Shown: positions 28,262-38,590, counted from the first letter of the stretch. The stretch: 64,000 nucleotides of DNA from Paenalcaligenes niemegkensis (GCF_022230885.1 NZ_JAKGCT010000002.1:186001-250000); one strand, 5' to 3'. The notes: generated by a model from the sequence alone, not told the origin. Translations and numbers: made by a program.

Positions 28262-30889
28262 ATGGATAAAATAGACATAACTTCGCATACCCCGATGATG
28301 AGGCAGTATTTAGGCCTGAAACAACAAGCCGGCTCGCATCTGCTGTTTTATCGCATGGGAGACTTCTATGAACTGTTTTACGCCGATGCCGAGCGTGGCG
28401 CACGCCTGTTGAACTTGACACTTGCCAGACGTGGCACCTCGAATGGCGAGCCTGTGCCCATGGCTGGTGTGCCTTATCATGCCATGGAAGGGTATCTGGC
28501 CAGACTGGTGGCCTTGGGTGAGTCTGTGGCGATTTGCGAACAGGTAGGAGACGCTACTGCTGGAAAAGGGCCGCTGGAACGCAAGATCGTACGTATTGTT
28601 ACGCCGGGCACACTCACCGACGATGCCTTGCTTCCCAGCAAATCTGATCGCATTATCGCGGCCTTCCATATAGCACGTAAAAACCGCCAAGAGCGCGTTG
28701 GCATTGCCTGGATGAACTTGGCAAGCGGCGAATTCAAGCTTAACGAGTGCTCTCCAGATCTGATCGATACTGAACTTAGCCGTCTGGAACCTGCCGAGCT
28801 GGTTTTGGCTGACTCTGCCAGTGCCGCAGAAGGTTTGGCCCAGACTATCAGCCGTGTGCCCGACTGGCATTTCGAAAGCAGTGGTGCCACCCAAACCCTG
28901 ATTGATCATTTCAAAACCGATACGCTTTCGGGCTTTGGCCTTGATGACTACCCTGTTGCGACCTGCGCCGCTGGGGCGTTGCTGCGTTATGTTGGGCACA
29001 CTCAGTACCAGGCGCTCAGCCATATTCAAACAGTGGGTATAGAGCATAGTGGCGAGTTTGTTGTTCTTGATAGCGTTACCCGCAAGAACCTTGAGCTTAC
29101 CGAAACCATTAGTGGCGAAGAAAAGCCTACGCTGTTCTCTACACTGGATCATTGCAAAACGCCAATGGGTGCACGTTTGCTGCGACGTTGGCTGCATCAT
29201 CCTCTGCGCAATAATGAGCCGGTGCTTGAGCGCCAGCGTATCGTCAGCGCCTTGCTCGCCGGAGGCCAGGCCTCGTTAAGCGGTGGCTCTGCGCTAGGCC
29301 AGTTACGTAAATCGCTCGCCCACTATCCAGACCTTGAGCGTATCGCCACTCGTATTGCCCTGTCTTCAGTCAGGCCTCGCGAACTCGCAAGCCTGCGTGA
29401 TGCCTTGACGCTTTTGCCTGAGCTCTGCGCCGATATACAAAATGGCTTTGATACGATGCCGGAAGTCGAAGCACTGCTGGCACGACTGCAGCTCAGCCCT
29501 GCTCTGGCGCAAACGCTCACTGAAGCCATTACCGAAGAACCCGCCCTGTTAATTCGCGAAGGTGGAGTCATCGCCTCAGGCTACGACGCCGATCTCGACG
29601 AGCTGCGCAGCTTGGCCAATGACAGTGGTGACTTTTTAATCCAGATAGAAACCCGGGAACGTGAGCGTACCGGCATTGCCAACTTGCGCGTTGAGTTCAA
29701 CCGCGTGCATGGGTTTTTTATTGAGGTCAGCCGAGGACAGGTTGATAAAGTACCCGACGATTATCGCCGCCGCCAAACCCTCAAAAACGTCGAACGCTAC
29801 ATCACGCCTGAACTTAAAGAATGGGAAGACAAGGTTCTCTCGGCCAAAGAGCGCAGCCTGGCACGAGAAAAGTATTTGTTTGACGAGTTGTTAAACACCT
29901 TGCGTCCTTTTTCGGCTTCGCTATCGAACTGTGCCTCAGCCCTGGCAGAAATCGATGCCCTGGGGTCGATGGCGCAGCATGCCCTGCTTAACGATTGGGT
30001 TGCACCTACGCTTAGCCAACAGCCCGGGCTGTGGATTGAAGCTGGAAGGCATCCCGTTGTAGAGCATAGTATCGAAAATTTCACGCCCAATCATTGTGAA
30101 CTGCATCAGCAACGCCGCATGCTATTGATTACCGGCCCGAACATGGGCGGTAAATCGACTTATATGCGACAAAACGCCTTGATTGCCTTGCTAGCGCGCA
30201 CTGGCAGCTATGTTCCGGCCAGTCAAGCTACGGTAGGTCCGGTAGACCGTATCTTTACCCGTATCGGTGCAGCCGATGACCTGGCTGGCGGGCGCTCTAC
30301 CTTCATGATGGAAATGACCGAAGCCGCTGCCATTCTGGCTGCAGCAACCTCGCAAAGCATTGTCTTGATGGATGAGGTAGGCCGGGGGACATCTACTTAC
30401 GACGGTTTGGCATTGGCGTGGTCTATTGCTAATCGCCTGCTCAGTCATAACCGGGCCTTGACGCTATTCGCTACCCACTACTTCGAGATCACTCGCTTAC
30501 CCGAGCTTGAAGAGTCGGCTTTCAACGTACATTTGGCTGCAGCCGAGTCCTCAGGTGGCATCGTGTTTTTACATGAGGTCCAAGAAGGTCCGGCCAGTCG
30601 AAGCTATGGTATTCAGGTGGCTCAACGTGCAGGTATTCCAGCGGCGGTGATACGCCAGGCAAGTCGCGAATTAAGCCGCCTGGAAGCACAGCATGACCCA
30701 AGCTCGCAGCTGGACCTGTTTTCCGTAGCGGCGTCTGAACCTTCAACTGAAGTGGTGTACGACGAGCGCGATGAAAAAGCACTTGAACTACAACAGGCCC
30801 TGAACAACACCAACATTGACGAGCTAAGTCCTCGTGAGGCGTTGGATACCTTGTATCTGTGGAAGCAGCAGTTCAAACACCAGCCCTGA
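28262..30889 (+). CDS. mutS: DNA mismatch repair protein MutS
   Basis: Mismatch-recognition ATPase that starts methyl-directed repair with MutL. It is a complete 875-residue protein in one frame. The mismatch-reading Phe-x-Glu is in [11 protein letters not shown] (around residue 36), the Walker A motif is [13 protein letters not shown] (around 625), and the Walker B/signature segment is [19 protein letters not shown] (around 703). A C-terminal dimerisation helix pair follows. No frameshift is present, which matters because of the many homopolymer indels elsewhere in the window. No terminator with a clear T-run is visible downstream; only an 8-base inverted repeat (CCCGAAGA/TCTTCGGG) follows. 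Confidence 0.97.
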   Translation: MDKIDITSHTPMMRQYLGLKQQAGSHLLFYRMGDFYELFYADAERGARLLNLTLARRGTSNGEPVPMAGVPYHAMEGYLARLVALGESVAICEQVGDATAGKGPLERKIVRIVTPGTLTDDALLPSKSDRIIAAFHIARKNRQERVGIAWMNLASGEFKLNECSPDLIDTELSRLEPAELVLADSASAAEGLAQTISRVPDWHFESSGATQTLIDHFKTDTLSGFGLDDYPVATCAAGALLRYVGHTQYQALSHIQTVGIEHSGEFVVLDSVTRKNLELTETISGEEKPTLFSTLDHCKTPMGARLLRRWLHHPLRNNEPVLERQRIVSALLAGGQASLSGGSALGQLRKSLAHYPDLERIATRIALSSVRPRELASLRDALTLLPELCADIQNGFDTMPEVEALLARLQLSPALAQTLTEAITEEPALLIREGGVIASGYDADLDELRSLANDSGDFLIQIETRERERTGIANLRVEFNRVHGFFIEVSRGQVDKVPDDYRRRQTLKNVERYITPELKEWEDKVLSAKERSLAREKYLFDELLNTLRPFSASLSNCASALAEIDALGSMAQHALLNDWVAPTLSQQPGLWIEAGRHPVVEHSIENFTPNHCELHQQRRMLLITGPNMGGKSTYMRQNALIALLARTGSYVPASQATVGPVDRIFTRIGAADDLAGGRSTFMMEMTEAAAILAAATSQSIVLMDEVGRGTSTYDGLALAWSIANRLLSHNRALTLFATHYFEITRLPELEESAFNVHLAAAESSGGIVFLHEVQEGPASRSYGIQVAQRAGIPAAVIRQASRELSRLEAQHDPSSQLDLFSVAASEPSTEVVYDERDEKALELQQALNNTNIDELSPREALDTLYLWKQQFKHQP

Positions 30890-31022
30890 CCTGCTCTGGA
30901 TAGCCGCAGAAAGGCCCGAAGAGCTTGGATTGACACCCAACGTCTTCGGGTCCGTTCACTTTCGTTTCTTGGCTTGAGTTTTTTATACGCCGATAAGGCT
31001 GAAAACTAACGATATTCGTCTA

Positions 31023-31532
31023 TCAGTTAAACCAGGCTCTCCACCACGATTGGGCGGTGAGGTCTTTTACCGTTCCATTTTCCACATGAATGGACGCCTG
31101 CTTGTTGGTGTTGTAGCTTGCACTTAAATCGGCAGAGTGACTTTCTACTGCCTTGTTTCCTGCATACACACGAACAGGAGCAAGCTGAACATCTTCACGA
31201 AGTGAAACTTGCGCTTCCCCGTTAACCACATGAATTTCTTTTCTATTGTCGTAGCTGACTATATTGATGTGGGTGTGCGGCTGCAGTTGAACCCATGAAG
31301 CCGAACCAACCTGGTGGGTCAGTAGCTGCTCTTGCGAACGTAGCTTCAAGGTAGACGTAGACGCCTGAAACAATGAGGCAAAATACGCCAGCGCCACCGA
31401 TGCCACAGCAAAGCTAACAACGCAGCACAACATCCCCAACAAGCTGGGTTTAAAGAAACGGCCAAACACCGCATTTAAACCAAGGTGCCCTGTTTGACCT
31501 GTTGATGTATAGGTAGCTGTATGCGTAGACAT
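31023..31532 (-). CDS. FecR-like membrane protein, Fur-boxed orphan
   Basis: A 169-residue protein beginning MSTHTATYTSTGQTGHLGLN, with one transmembrane segment at about 30-55 (LLGMLCCVVSFAVASVALAY). A FecR-type beta domain follows (VQLQPHTHINIVSYDNRKEI, HVVNGEAQVSLRED, VRVYAGNKAVESH). Unlike a true FecR anti-sigma factor it lacks a cytoplasmic sigma-binding domain, and there is no fecI or TonB receptor gene beside it. The start at ATG 31532 has a GGGGGA ribosome-binding site. A near-consensus Fur box lies 29 bases upstream, so expression should rise in iron limitation. The role is unknown; signalling or scaffolding in iron uptake is possible. Confidence 0.75.
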   Translation of the reverse strand: MSTHTATYTSTGQTGHLGLNAVFGRFFKPSLLGMLCCVVSFAVASVALAYFASLFQASTSTLKLRSQEQLLTHQVGSASWVQLQPHTHINIVSYDNRKEIHVVNGEAQVSLREDVQLAPVRVYAGNKAVESHSADLSASYNTNKQASIHVENGTVKDLTAQSWWRAWFN

Positions 31533-31560
31533 GAAATCCCCCGAGCCGAACAACTCAAAT

Positions 31561-31579
31561 GATATTGATTCTCATTATC
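31561..31579 (-). promoter_or_regulatory. Fur box upstream of the FecR-like gene
   Basis: GATATTGATTCTCATTATC matches the 19-base Fur consensus GATAATGATAATCATTATC at 16 positions. It is placed 29 bases before the start codon, a repressing position. Confidence 0.8.
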
Positions 31580-31696
31580 TATCAGATAAATTATTCTGTC
31601 CACCCCGAGCCCCTTATTAAAATGCACCAAGGCTCAATGGCTAACCGATGGGTTCATTATTCCTGGAACGGGATGCCGCCAAGGCAACAGACGCAC

Positions 31697-31732
31697 ATAA
31701 AAAAACTCCGCCACCTGAGTGACGGAGTTTTC
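31697..31732 (-). terminator. Terminator downstream of bamC
   Basis: ACTCCG (31705-31710) pairs with CGGAGT (31723-31728), extended inward by CAC/GTG, with A- and T-runs on both sides. It lies about 20 bases past the bamC stop codon. Confidence 0.88.
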
Positions 31733-31752
31733 TGATACCTGCAATACGATGA

Positions 31753-32886
31753 TTACTGACCCATATGATTGCTAAGTACATTCAAAATACGCTTGGCCGT
31801 ATCCGTGTTTTGTACCTGACCATTCTCATCAAGCACTGTTACAGTGGATGCGCTGCCCTGTGTATTGACCCGTATGCGATAACGAGCTGCTTCGGCGGTA
31901 TTTCGACCCCCAAACAGCCTGCCAATAATGTTCTGCTGTTCAATTTTTTCGCCTGTGTCCGAATCAAGGTAACGAACGTAGTAGTCACCAGTAGAGCGGT
32001 CACGGTCTTCAACCGAGAAGCCTGCAGCGTCGATTGCAACACCTACACGACGCCATGCACGATCGAAGGATTCGTTAATATTAAGCTCAGCTAATCCGTC
32101 TTGGGTTACCGTTTCGATAAGTGTGTCGGGCGAGGCTTTCTCGGCTTCAGCAACTTGAGCCTGAGCCGTATTCACATCAGTGCCCAAGAAAACCATCAGC
32201 CTTGCCAGCATGGCGGCATTCAGGCCCGGATCTTCTTTACCATAAACCCATTTAAACGCAGCCCCGTCGGTGGTGGGCGTTTCTTCCATGTGCTGATGGC
32301 TGATATAGACTTCGGTACGACCATTTATCCGTTCAAGACGAGTCGTAAAACGCTCACGTTCACCACTGTCAAAAACCTGGTCAATGATTGAACCCAAAGC
32401 GGAACGTATCCAGCCTTCAGGAATTTTTGCACGATTTTCAGCCCAGTCTGTTTGCACTACACCGGCACGGGGATCCTGGGACTGAAGCGTAAAGCCTTGC
32501 TGGCTCCAGAATTCAACCACAGAGGGGTAAACCTCTTCGGCAGAACGGTTGATTTCGAGCCAGCGCAACTGGCCATCGCGCTTAACCTCAATACCCTCTT
32601 GCGGAGGAAGTATTCCAGGTTCGCGGGAAGCGCCCTGTTGTGCCTGCTGAGCCTGTGCGTAGTCAGTGTAGGAAGTAACTCCTTCGGGAGCGCGGTAATG
32701 TACATCGGCATTAGCCTGGGTTAAATCAGGTGGAATGCTCAGGGGCTCGCCGCGAACCGTACTTTTATAGTCAACGCTTTCTTCGCCACCTGTGATTTTA
32801 TTAATGGTTGAGCAGCCCGCCATGAGGGTGGCGCCCATGCCTAATGCCACCATGGCACCAATTTTATTTATACGCGTAATTCTCAT
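31753..32886 (-). CDS. bamC: Outer membrane assembly lipoprotein BamC (NlpB/DapX)
   Basis: Lipoprotein of the BAM complex that inserts beta-barrel proteins into the outer membrane. The 377-residue precursor has a type II signal with lipobox LMAGC at about residues 21-25. A flexible N-terminal segment that binds BamD follows ([20 protein letters not shown]), then the two helix-grip domains ([20 protein letters not shown] around 108, and [20 protein letters not shown] around 268). The ATG overlaps the dapA stop codon (ATGA), so the genes are translationally coupled, the same dapA-bamC pairing seen in E. coli. Confidence 0.93.
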   Translation of the reverse strand: MRITRINKIGAMVALGMGATLMAGCSTINKITGGEESVDYKSTVRGEPLSIPPDLTQANADVHYRAPEGVTSYTDYAQAQQAQQGASREPGILPPQEGIEVKRDGQLRWLEINRSAEEVYPSVVEFWSQQGFTLQSQDPRAGVVQTDWAENRAKIPEGWIRSALGSIIDQVFDSGERERFTTRLERINGRTEVYISHQHMEETPTTDGAAFKWVYGKEDPGLNAAMLARLMVFLGTDVNTAQAQVAEAEKASPDTLIETVTQDGLAELNINESFDRAWRRVGVAIDAAGFSVEDRDRSTGDYYVRYLDSDTGEKIEQQNIIGRLFGGRNTAEAARYRIRVNTQGSASTVTVLDENGQVQNTDTAKRILNVLSNHMGQ

Positions 32887-33788
32887 GAAATCAGACCTGC
32901 ATCCCGTAGTAGTTGACGCAACATATCGTGATACTTCTCGCTAAGAGGCGTCATGGGTAGGCGGTAACCTAGCTGCGTTAAACCCATTTCTGCCAGGGCC
33001 CATTTTACCGGGATCGGATTAGCTTCGATAAATAATTTGCTGTTGAGGTCGGCCAACACACCATTCAAGTGACGAACAGTGGGCAGGTCGCCTTGTAGAG
33101 CCGCCGCACAAAGTTCGTGCATAAGCCGAGGAGCCACGTTCGCGGTGACCGATATATTACCTTTGCCGCCCAGCAGAATCAGCGCTGCTGCAGAAGCGTC
33201 GTCACCGCTAAGCACGATGAAGTCTTCAGGCTTGTTTTTAAACAAAGAAGCTAATCGTCCTATGTCGCCAGTAGCCTCTTTGACACCAATAATACCCGGC
33301 ACCTGAGCCAGACGAAGAACAGTTTGGGTCTCCATATCTGCAACCGTACGCCCCGGCACGTTATACAGTATCGTAGGCAGCTCAACAGCCTCGACAATAG
33401 CCTTGAAATGCTGGTAGAGGCCTTCTTGGGTGGGCTTATTGTAATAAGGTACCACTGACAGGCCAGCGTCAGCCCCTACTTCAAGGGCGTGCTTTGAAAG
33501 CTCAATGGCTTCTGCCGTTGAGTTTCCTCCGACACCCGCAATGACCGGAATTCTGCCTGCGGCATGCGACACGGCGATGCCGATAAGCTCGGCATGCTCG
33601 TTCATGTCTACCGTAGGCGACTCGCCCGAGGTTCCTACGGCAACAATCGCATCGGTACCTTCAGCAATATGCCAGTCAATCAGCTTTCGATAGGCTTCGA
33701 AATCCAGTTGCCCATCGGGAAACATAGGCGTAATAAGGGCAACCATACTGCCTTGAAATACAGGAGTTGCGGTGTCTGAACTTGCCAT
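32883..33788 (-). CDS. dapA: 4-hydroxy-tetrahydrodipicolinate synthase DapA
   Basis: Condenses pyruvate with aspartate semialdehyde in the diaminopimelate/lysine pathway. It is a TIM-barrel enzyme of 301 residues. The pyruvate-binding loop is [10 protein letters not shown] (around residue 45), the Tyr motif is [10 protein letters not shown] (around 135), and the Schiff-base Lys is in [11 protein letters not shown] (around 165). The start at ATG 33788 ([20 protein letters not shown]) fits the family N-terminus; the longer open frame upstream does not add family sequence. It is translationally coupled to bamC. Confidence 0.95.
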   Translation of the reverse strand: MASSDTATPVFQGSMVALITPMFPDGQLDFEAYRKLIDWHIAEGTDAIVAVGTSGESPTVDMNEHAELIGIAVSHAAGRIPVIAGVGGNSTAEAIELSKHALEVGADAGLSVVPYYNKPTQEGLYQHFKAIVEAVELPTILYNVPGRTVADMETQTVLRLAQVPGIIGVKEATGDIGRLASLFKNKPEDFIVLSGDDASAAALILLGGKGNISVTANVAPRLMHELCAAALQGDLPTVRHLNGVLADLNSKLFIEANPIPVKWALAEMGLTQLGYRLPMTPLSEKYHDMLRQLLRDAGLIS

Positions 33789-33866
33789 AATCGAGGGTGT
33801 CTCCAGGATAAGACGCGGCATATGCCAAAATAAACAATCATTAAGTTTAACGGATTCAGCCAAAAA

Positions 33867-34517
33867 TCATAAGAACCAGTTAATCACTTTTTCACCAAAG
33901 GCCAGGAATGGGCTTAAAAGCACCCATAACGAACCCGTTACTATCAAAAGTATAAGTATCAGCATGCCGTATGGCTCAATACGCGAGTATGGATTAGCCA
34001 ATGAATCAGGCAGCAAACTAAATACTATACGCCCACCGTCCAGCGGAGGGATAGGCAGCAAATTTAACGCCATTAATACGAGATTAATATTAATGCCCGC
34101 TATGGCCATTCGAACTGCAAAATCAGTAGACGAAGCCTCAAGCCCGCCCAGCAAACGCAAACTGATTGTCCAAAGCACTGCCATCAACAAATTGGAGGCA
34201 GGGCCGGCAATGGCAACCCACAACATATCTCGCTTAGGGTTACGCAGTTTAGACCAATCAACTGGAACAGGCTTTGCCCATCCGAATAATAGCCCGGCAC
34301 CACCCAGCATTTTGCTACTAATTAACAAGAACAAGGGTAACGCAATGGTACCGATTGGATCGATATGCGGAATAGGGTTCAGCGTAATACGCCCTGCCTG
34401 CTCCGCTGTGTTATCACCCAGCATTCGTGCTACATAACCGTGAGCCGCCTCGTGTAAGGTAATGGCGAAGATAACGGGTATTGCATACACCGTAATGGTC
34501 TGAATTAAGGATTCCAT
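33867..34517 (-). CDS. Site-2 protease-family zinc metalloprotease (M50)
   Basis: Integral membrane protein of 216 residues with the intramembrane zinc motif HEAAHGYVAR (around residue 22) and the second metal-ligand region LNLLPIPPLDGGRI (around 155). There is no PDZ domain, so it is a minimal S2P-type protease rather than RseP. In many Burkholderiales it lies near dapA and a YciO-type gene, as here. Substrates are unknown. It is a separate gene, 78 bases upstream of dapA and in the same direction. Confidence 0.9.
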   Translation of the reverse strand: MESLIQTITVYAIPVIFAITLHEAAHGYVARMLGDNTAEQAGRITLNPIPHIDPIGTIALPLFLLISSKMLGGAGLLFGWAKPVPVDWSKLRNPKRDMLWVAIAGPASNLLMAVLWTISLRLLGGLEASSTDFAVRMAIAGININLVLMALNLLPIPPLDGGRIVFSLLPDSLANPYSRIEPYGMLILILLIVTGSLWVLLSPFLAFGEKVINWFL

Positions 34518-34610
34518 GTAAGTCCAGTGGGGACAGCGTTCGCTGGTAGCAGGGATACGCCGCCCATATTAGCTATACTTCAGGCCAAAACAGCCTAAAG
34601 CTTGCCAAGT

Positions 34611-35236
34611 TTACTCTAGACCGAGCTTGCCTGGATCACCGGAACCTCGACGAATCACCTCGGGCGTCTCGGCCGTGAGATCAATCACCGTGGTAGGCTG
34701 CATGGGGCACGGCCCCCGTCAATAATACCTGCCAGCTGGTTCTGATAGCGGCTTTCAATCTCATCCACGTCATTAAGCGCCTCGGTTTCTCCGTTTGGAA
34801 TAAAGGTGGTGGAAAGCAAAGGCGATCCTACCTGCTCGATAAGCTGCCTGACCACATTATTATCGGGCACACGTATCCCAATGGTTTTACGCGACGGATG
34901 CGATACGCGCCGTGGCACTTCCTTGGTGGCCTCGAGAATAAACGTCCACGGGCCAGGAGTCGCTAACTTTAGGAGCCGATATTGCGTATTACCCACTTTG
35001 GCAAATGTGCTGATTTCAGCGAGATCACGACACAACAGCGTTAAGTTATGCCTTTCATCTAAGCCCCGTATCCGTCTTAGTGCCTCAGCCGCTGACTTAT
35101 CGTCCAGGCGCGCGACGATCGCGTAGCTGGAGTCTGTGGGCACCGCTACCAAGCCACCATTGGCCAGGATATCAGCGGCCTGAGCCAGAATTCGCGCTTG
35201 GGGGTTGTCGGGGTGAACAACAAAAACTTGTGCCAT
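34611..35236 (-). CDS. YciO-type L-threonylcarbamoyladenylate synthase-like protein, apparent frameshift
   Basis: YrdC-domain protein of the YciO/TsaC family; TsaC makes the threonylcarbamoyl-AMP used for t6A37 in tRNA, while the YciO paralogue has a less certain role. The start is ATG 35236 (MAQVFVVHPDNPQARILAQA). The core contains GGLVAVPTDSSYAIV and KRT-like basic segments (SHPSRKTIGIRVPD). The frame breaks at a C5 run (34713-34717). One extra base restores IDGGPCPMQPTTVIDL and a C-terminus ending at TAA 34611, giving the usual 208 residues. The 3' sequence in the other frame clearly belongs to the same protein, so a sequencing error is likely. Confidence 0.85.
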
Positions 35237-35386
35237 ATACTGTTCCTTTGAAATGTAAAAAACAATATAGTTCAAAGTGTCTATTTGTGCAGAACACTTA
35301 ACTACGCCCGGGTAGGCTCCAAAGCCATGTTGGGGATGTACTTTTATTTTTTTAGTGCTATACTCTTTTTCTTTGCAGTACACAGT

Positions 35387-35463
35387 GGTGACCGTAGCTC
35401 AGTTGGTAGAGTCCCGGATTGTGATTCCGGTTGTCGCGGGTTCGAGCCCCGTCGGTCACCCCA
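35387..35463 (+). tRNA. tRNA-His (GTG)
   Basis: Cloverleaf with anticodon GTG at 35421-35423, the extra G-1 that pairs with C73 (unique to tRNA-His), and encoded CCA. It marks the left border of the sigma-54 stress cluster. Confidence 0.96.
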
Positions 35464-35546
35464 AAATTCCTTTATATAGTAATAGATTGCTTTTCCTTAT
35501 TATTTCATAATCTAAAAAATAGAACGGATTTAAGGAAAGTAGAACG

Positions 35547-35571
35547 AAACCCGCCACATGCGGGTTTTTTT
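35547..35571 (+). terminator. Rho-independent terminator downstream of tRNA-His
   Basis: ACCCGC (35549-35554) pairs with GCGGGT (35560-35565) around a 5-base loop, followed by T7. Confidence 0.88.
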
Positions 35572-35793
35572 GCGTCTGCCTTTAAGACAAACAAAGCAGC
35601 CCGCCACTTGCCAAGTATTTTTTGTGGCTTTTGACCTAACTACTATTTTCTAATCATACGCTGGACTCCGGCGTTCTAAAACCTCTACGAAATTCGGTCC
35701 ATTCATGCATCGGAGTTCTGCTCTTCACTTTTTCGCTAGCCTCAGCTTCTCACCGCCACACTGAAACCGTCAGGAGCCGGGCTTTGGCTCTCC

Positions 35794-35809
35794 GGGCATG
35801 CTACTTGCT
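35794..35809 (+). promoter_or_regulatory. Sigma-54 promoter in front of the DUF883-BON genes
   Basis: GGCATG-CTAC-TTGCT: GG at 35795-35796 and GC at 35807-35808 have the required 10-base spacing of the -24/-12 elements (consensus TGGCACG-N4-TTGCA). Transcription should start near 35820, 37 bases before the DUF883 ATG. The same CTACTTGCTG occurs in the promoter before the SDR-otsB genes. The rest of the 35572-35856 gap shows no gene. Confidence 0.75.
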
Positions 35810-35856
35810 GCTTCAAATACTCTTCCTGTTTTTTAATGTTGTTAATGGAGACGAGT

Positions 35857-36167
35857 ATGAGAAACCCCTGCTTCAGCAATCAACCGACCCTGAAAACCCG
35901 TCCGGCCCTTCGTCTGATCAAGATCTGATACTTCCGTCCGGCGTAGGTTCCTCGCGGCAATCCCTTGCTACACAAGAGCTTAGGGAAGCCATGGAGGCCA
36001 GCAAACATGCCGCAGAACTCTGGAAAGAAGCCTTATGCACAGGCGGCAAAGAAATATGTGACAGCACCACTGACCTAGTTTCGAGCAAACCGTGGCACGC
36101 CACTTGCTTAGCGGTGACTGCAGCGTTTCTTACGGGCTGGTGCCTGGGAAAGCACATCAATCGCTAA
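35857..36167 (+). CDS. DUF883/ElaB-YqjD-like membrane-anchored protein, apparent frameshift
   Basis: Small stress protein of about 103 residues. The ATG at 35857 (MRNPCFSNQPT) has GGAG six bases upstream and lies downstream of the sigma-54 promoter. Its frame stops after 23 codons. One extra C in the CCC run at 35888-35890 joins it to the long open frame (ENPSGPSSDQDLILPSGVGS through to TAA 36167). A central helix (ATQELREAMEASKHAAELW) and a C-terminal membrane anchor (KPWHATCLAVTAAFLTGWCL) give the DUF883 architecture. E. coli ElaB and YqjD are RpoS-dependent, bind the inner membrane and associate with ribosomes. A TTG start at 35784 is rejected because it precedes the promoter. Confidence 0.7.
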
Positions 36168-36186
36168 CTACCTACAGGAGTTCACT

Positions 36187-36819
36187 ATGGCTAAAGACAA
36201 ACGCGAACGTGGCGCCTCTCCAGCAGAACGGGACGTGGACTTTGAGGGCCAGGGGCGGCGTGGCTATGCCTCGCCCCCACACGTTAGGGAATGGGATTAC
36301 CCTGGGACTCGAACGGGCTGGGAAGGTCTGCGAGGCGGCTACGACCCAGGGGCACACAATCAGTGGCAACGGCGTAACCAAGACCGATGGGGACAGCCAT
36401 GGGATGAACATTCCGCCGGCGGCTCGCCCTATCGGCATGCGAACGAATGGGATCATCTAAATGCTGATTACCCGCCTGCATGGCGTGGAAGACCTTATGG
36501 GCCTTCTAGAGGAGCTTCCAACTGGCCTGACTCCCAGTCCAGAGAATCTTCTTCATCTTACGATGACCGTCCTTTTGTCATGCCCAAGGGCTACCAGAAA
36601 AGCGATGAGCGAATCGAGGATGAAGTTTGCGAGCGCCTGAGCCGGCATCGACTGGACGTAGAGGACGTTAGCGTTAATGTGAAAGATGCTCATGTCAATC
36701 TAACGGGCACGGTAAAAAACCGTCAGTCTAAGCACCAGATAGAAGACATCGCGGCCGATTGCTTTGGCGTCGCCGAAGTAAGCAATCAAATTCGGGTTGT
36801 CCGGGGCAGCAACTCATAG
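36187..36819 (+). CDS. BON-domain protein with long hydrophilic N-terminus
   Basis: A 210-residue protein. Residues 1-135 are low-complexity and very rich in Arg, Gly, Trp, Tyr, Pro and Ser (for example GRRGYASPPHVREWDYPGT). Residues 140-205 form a BON domain (KSDERIEDEVCERLSRHRLD, VNLTGTVKNRQSKHQIEDIA), a fold linked to membrane or phospholipid association and osmotic stress (OsmY type). There is no signal peptide. It follows the DUF883 gene by 19 bases with AGGAG before the ATG, so both probably come from the sigma-54 promoter at 35794. It ends next to the otsB stop codon. Confidence 0.85.
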   Translation: MAKDKRERGASPAERDVDFEGQGRRGYASPPHVREWDYPGTRTGWEGLRGGYDPGAHNQWQRRNQDRWGQPWDEHSAGGSPYRHANEWDHLNADYPPAWRGRPYGPSRGASNWPDSQSRESSSSYDDRPFVMPKGYQKSDERIEDEVCERLSRHRLDVEDVSVNVKDAHVNLTGTVKNRQSKHQIEDIAADCFGVAEVSNQIRVVRGSNS

Positions 36820-37577
36820 CTAGTACGTCGCTAACCAGCGATGGAGGCTTGCGGGGCTTTCAGTAAAATACGTGGCGCAGGTGGGGTGGGAGTCCCTGCC
36901 TACCTTCACTGAAAGCCCCCTACTTTATTAGCGACAAGAAAGGCCGACTCATCAGTACGGTCATCGCCTATAACAAAGGGAATACGCCCTTTATAAGGAC
37001 TGGTGTTCAATAAATGCTGTATTGCCGTTCCCTTGGTAGCAACGCTATGTTTAAGCTCAAGCACGTTCTTTCCGTGCAAGATCCCAATGTCGGGCCCTCT
37101 TTCACTGCTAATAAAACGCTCCACAGCCTTTATTACAGCCAAAGCTTCTGTGCTGCCCGGATCGTAATGAATAGCGACCCCATAGCGCTTCTGTTCGACC
37201 CATGCATACTCAAGCCCTTGTAGCTCTTCAGTGAGGCGTCCGTATGCTCGCCCCCGAATGGAAACCCCAGCCCTGCCACGGTACTTTCTACATTCTGCAG
37301 CCTGAAAGCTGCGCCGTGCTCGCTGACCAGATCGAGACTGCTCTCTGTGACTACGGTAGTCAGGCTTTCCAAAGAGCGTCCCGATACAATCGCCAGAGCT
37401 CCCTTTGCCTGCGCTCGCAATCGCCTTAACATTTTCAACACGTCCGGTTCTAGACTGACCTGAGACGGATGGGAGCAAATTGCAGCCAGGGTTCCGTCCA
37501 GGTCAAAAAAATGCGGTTTCTTCCAGCAGTGCAGGCAAGTTTAAGGAGTCCAAGGGCTGCATTACCGATTGACTCAT
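36820..37577 (-). CDS. otsB: Trehalose-6-phosphate phosphatase OtsB, three apparent frameshifts
   Basis: HAD-family phosphatase that dephosphorylates trehalose-6-phosphate, the second step of trehalose synthesis. From ATG 37577 (MSQSVMQPLDSLNLPALLEE) the catalytic FFDLDGTL motif appears if one T is removed from the T7 run (37505-37511). The next segment (ALAIVSGRSLESL) continues after one base is restored near the GGG run at 37271-37273. The Mg-binding GDDRTDESAF segment and the C-terminus ending at TAG 36820 need one base at 36912-36914. The corrected product has 252 residues, normal for OtsB. The ATG overlaps the SDR stop codon (TAATG), so both are in one operon. If the indels are real the gene is dead. 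Confidence 0.82.
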
Positions 37578-38590
37578 TAATGATCCCCAGGAGTCCCGGT
37601 TATAGGTAAGACCACCCCTGTAATAAAACTGGAGCACTGCTCGCTTGCCAAAAACACATACGCCGGAGCAATTTCCTCGGGCTGGGCCGGACGGCCATAA
37701 ACGGTGTTTTTTCCGAAGTCCTGCAGATCTTCAGCAGACCCGTCGGCGGGGTTAAGCGGTGTCCACACCGGGCCAGGCGCCACTGCATTCACACGAATTT
37801 TGCGTGGTCCTAAATTTGCAGCCAGTGAATAGGTAAAGGCGTGAATCGCCCCTTTTGAACTCGCATAATCCAAAAGATTTCCGTTGCCCCTTAATCCGAC
37901 AACAGAGCCGGTGTTAATAATGCAGGCACCAGGTTTCATATGGACCAATGCCACTTTAGCCATATTGAAGTAGCCACCCATATTGGTAGAAAAGGTTTCT
38001 TGCCATCGGTCGATATCCAACTGTTCAAGAGCGTTAGCGTGCTGCTGAAAAGCAGCATTGTTGACTAAAATATCAAGGCGTCCCCACTGAGCAATGGTGT
38101 GCTCTACCGCAGCAGCACAAAAATGAGGGTCTTTCACATCACCCTGAATCAACACACATTCAGCCCCCTCGTTTATGACGGCCTCTCGAGTCTGCTCTGC
38201 GTCTTCCGTCGAAGCCAGATATACGATGGCAATAGAGGCTCCTTCTCGTGCCATCAATACCGCCACCGCTCTACCGATGCCGGAATCTCCGCCGGTGATA
38301 AGTGCTACTTTATCCTTCAGCTTCTGGCTTCCCTTATAGCGGCGCGCCAGGTAATGAGGAGCGACGTCAAGCTCTGCTTCCTCGCCCGGTTTTTCCAGCA
38401 CCTCTGTAGAGACTGGAGCACTTGGGTAGACCAGTCCATGTGGAGCATCCCAGCCATTTTGAGGAGTACTGCAACTTTCATTTTGCTCAGAAAAAACATC
38501 CAGATGCTTTTGTTTCTCGTGTATCTGCCGTTGCTTTTCAAGGGTGTCCTGCGCTTTTTTGCCGCTGCCGCCCAGCTCATGTCCACTCAT
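37577..38590 (-). CDS. General-stress SDR oxidoreductase (YhxC/YdaD type)
   Basis: Short-chain dehydrogenase of 337 residues with the long N-terminal extension (about 90 residues, with KPGEEAELDVAPHYLARRYK) characteristic of the YhxC/YdaD/GsiB-linked stress SDRs. The cofactor motif is ITGGDSGIGRAVA (around residue 98), NNAA is near 178, and the active-site Tyr and Lys are in LDYASSKGAIHAF (around 240). In Bacillus its relatives belong to the SigB general stress regulon. Here the gene lies downstream of a sigma-54-type promoter and is coupled to otsB. The substrate is unknown. Confidence 0.88.
   Translation of the reverse strand: MSGHELGGSGKKAQDTLEKQRQIHEKQKHLDVFSEQNESCSTPQNGWDAPHGLVYPSAPVSTEVLEKPGEEAELDVAPHYLARRYKGSQKLKDKVALITGGDSGIGRAVAVLMAREGASIAIVYLASTEDAEQTREAVINEGAECVLIQGDVKDPHFCAAAVEHTIAQWGRLDILVNNAAFQQHANALEQLDIDRWQETFSTNMGGYFNMAKVALVHMKPGACIINTGSVVGLRGNGNLLDYASSKGAIHAFTYSLAANLGPRKIRVNAVAPGPVWTPLNPADGSAEDLQDFGKNTVYGRPAQPEEIAPAYVFLASEQCSSFITGVVLPITGTPGDH

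Noticed and set aside
30914..30955. CCCGAAGA/TCTTCGGG inverted repeat after mutS as a terminator
   Set aside because: The 8-base arms are separated by a 20-base loop and there is no T-run, so termination is not supported.
35784..35856. TTG start for the DUF883 protein with GGAG upstream
   Set aside because: It lies upstream of the predicted sigma-54 promoter and adds a sequence unlike the family; ATG 35857 with GGAG plus one restored base gives a normal protein.
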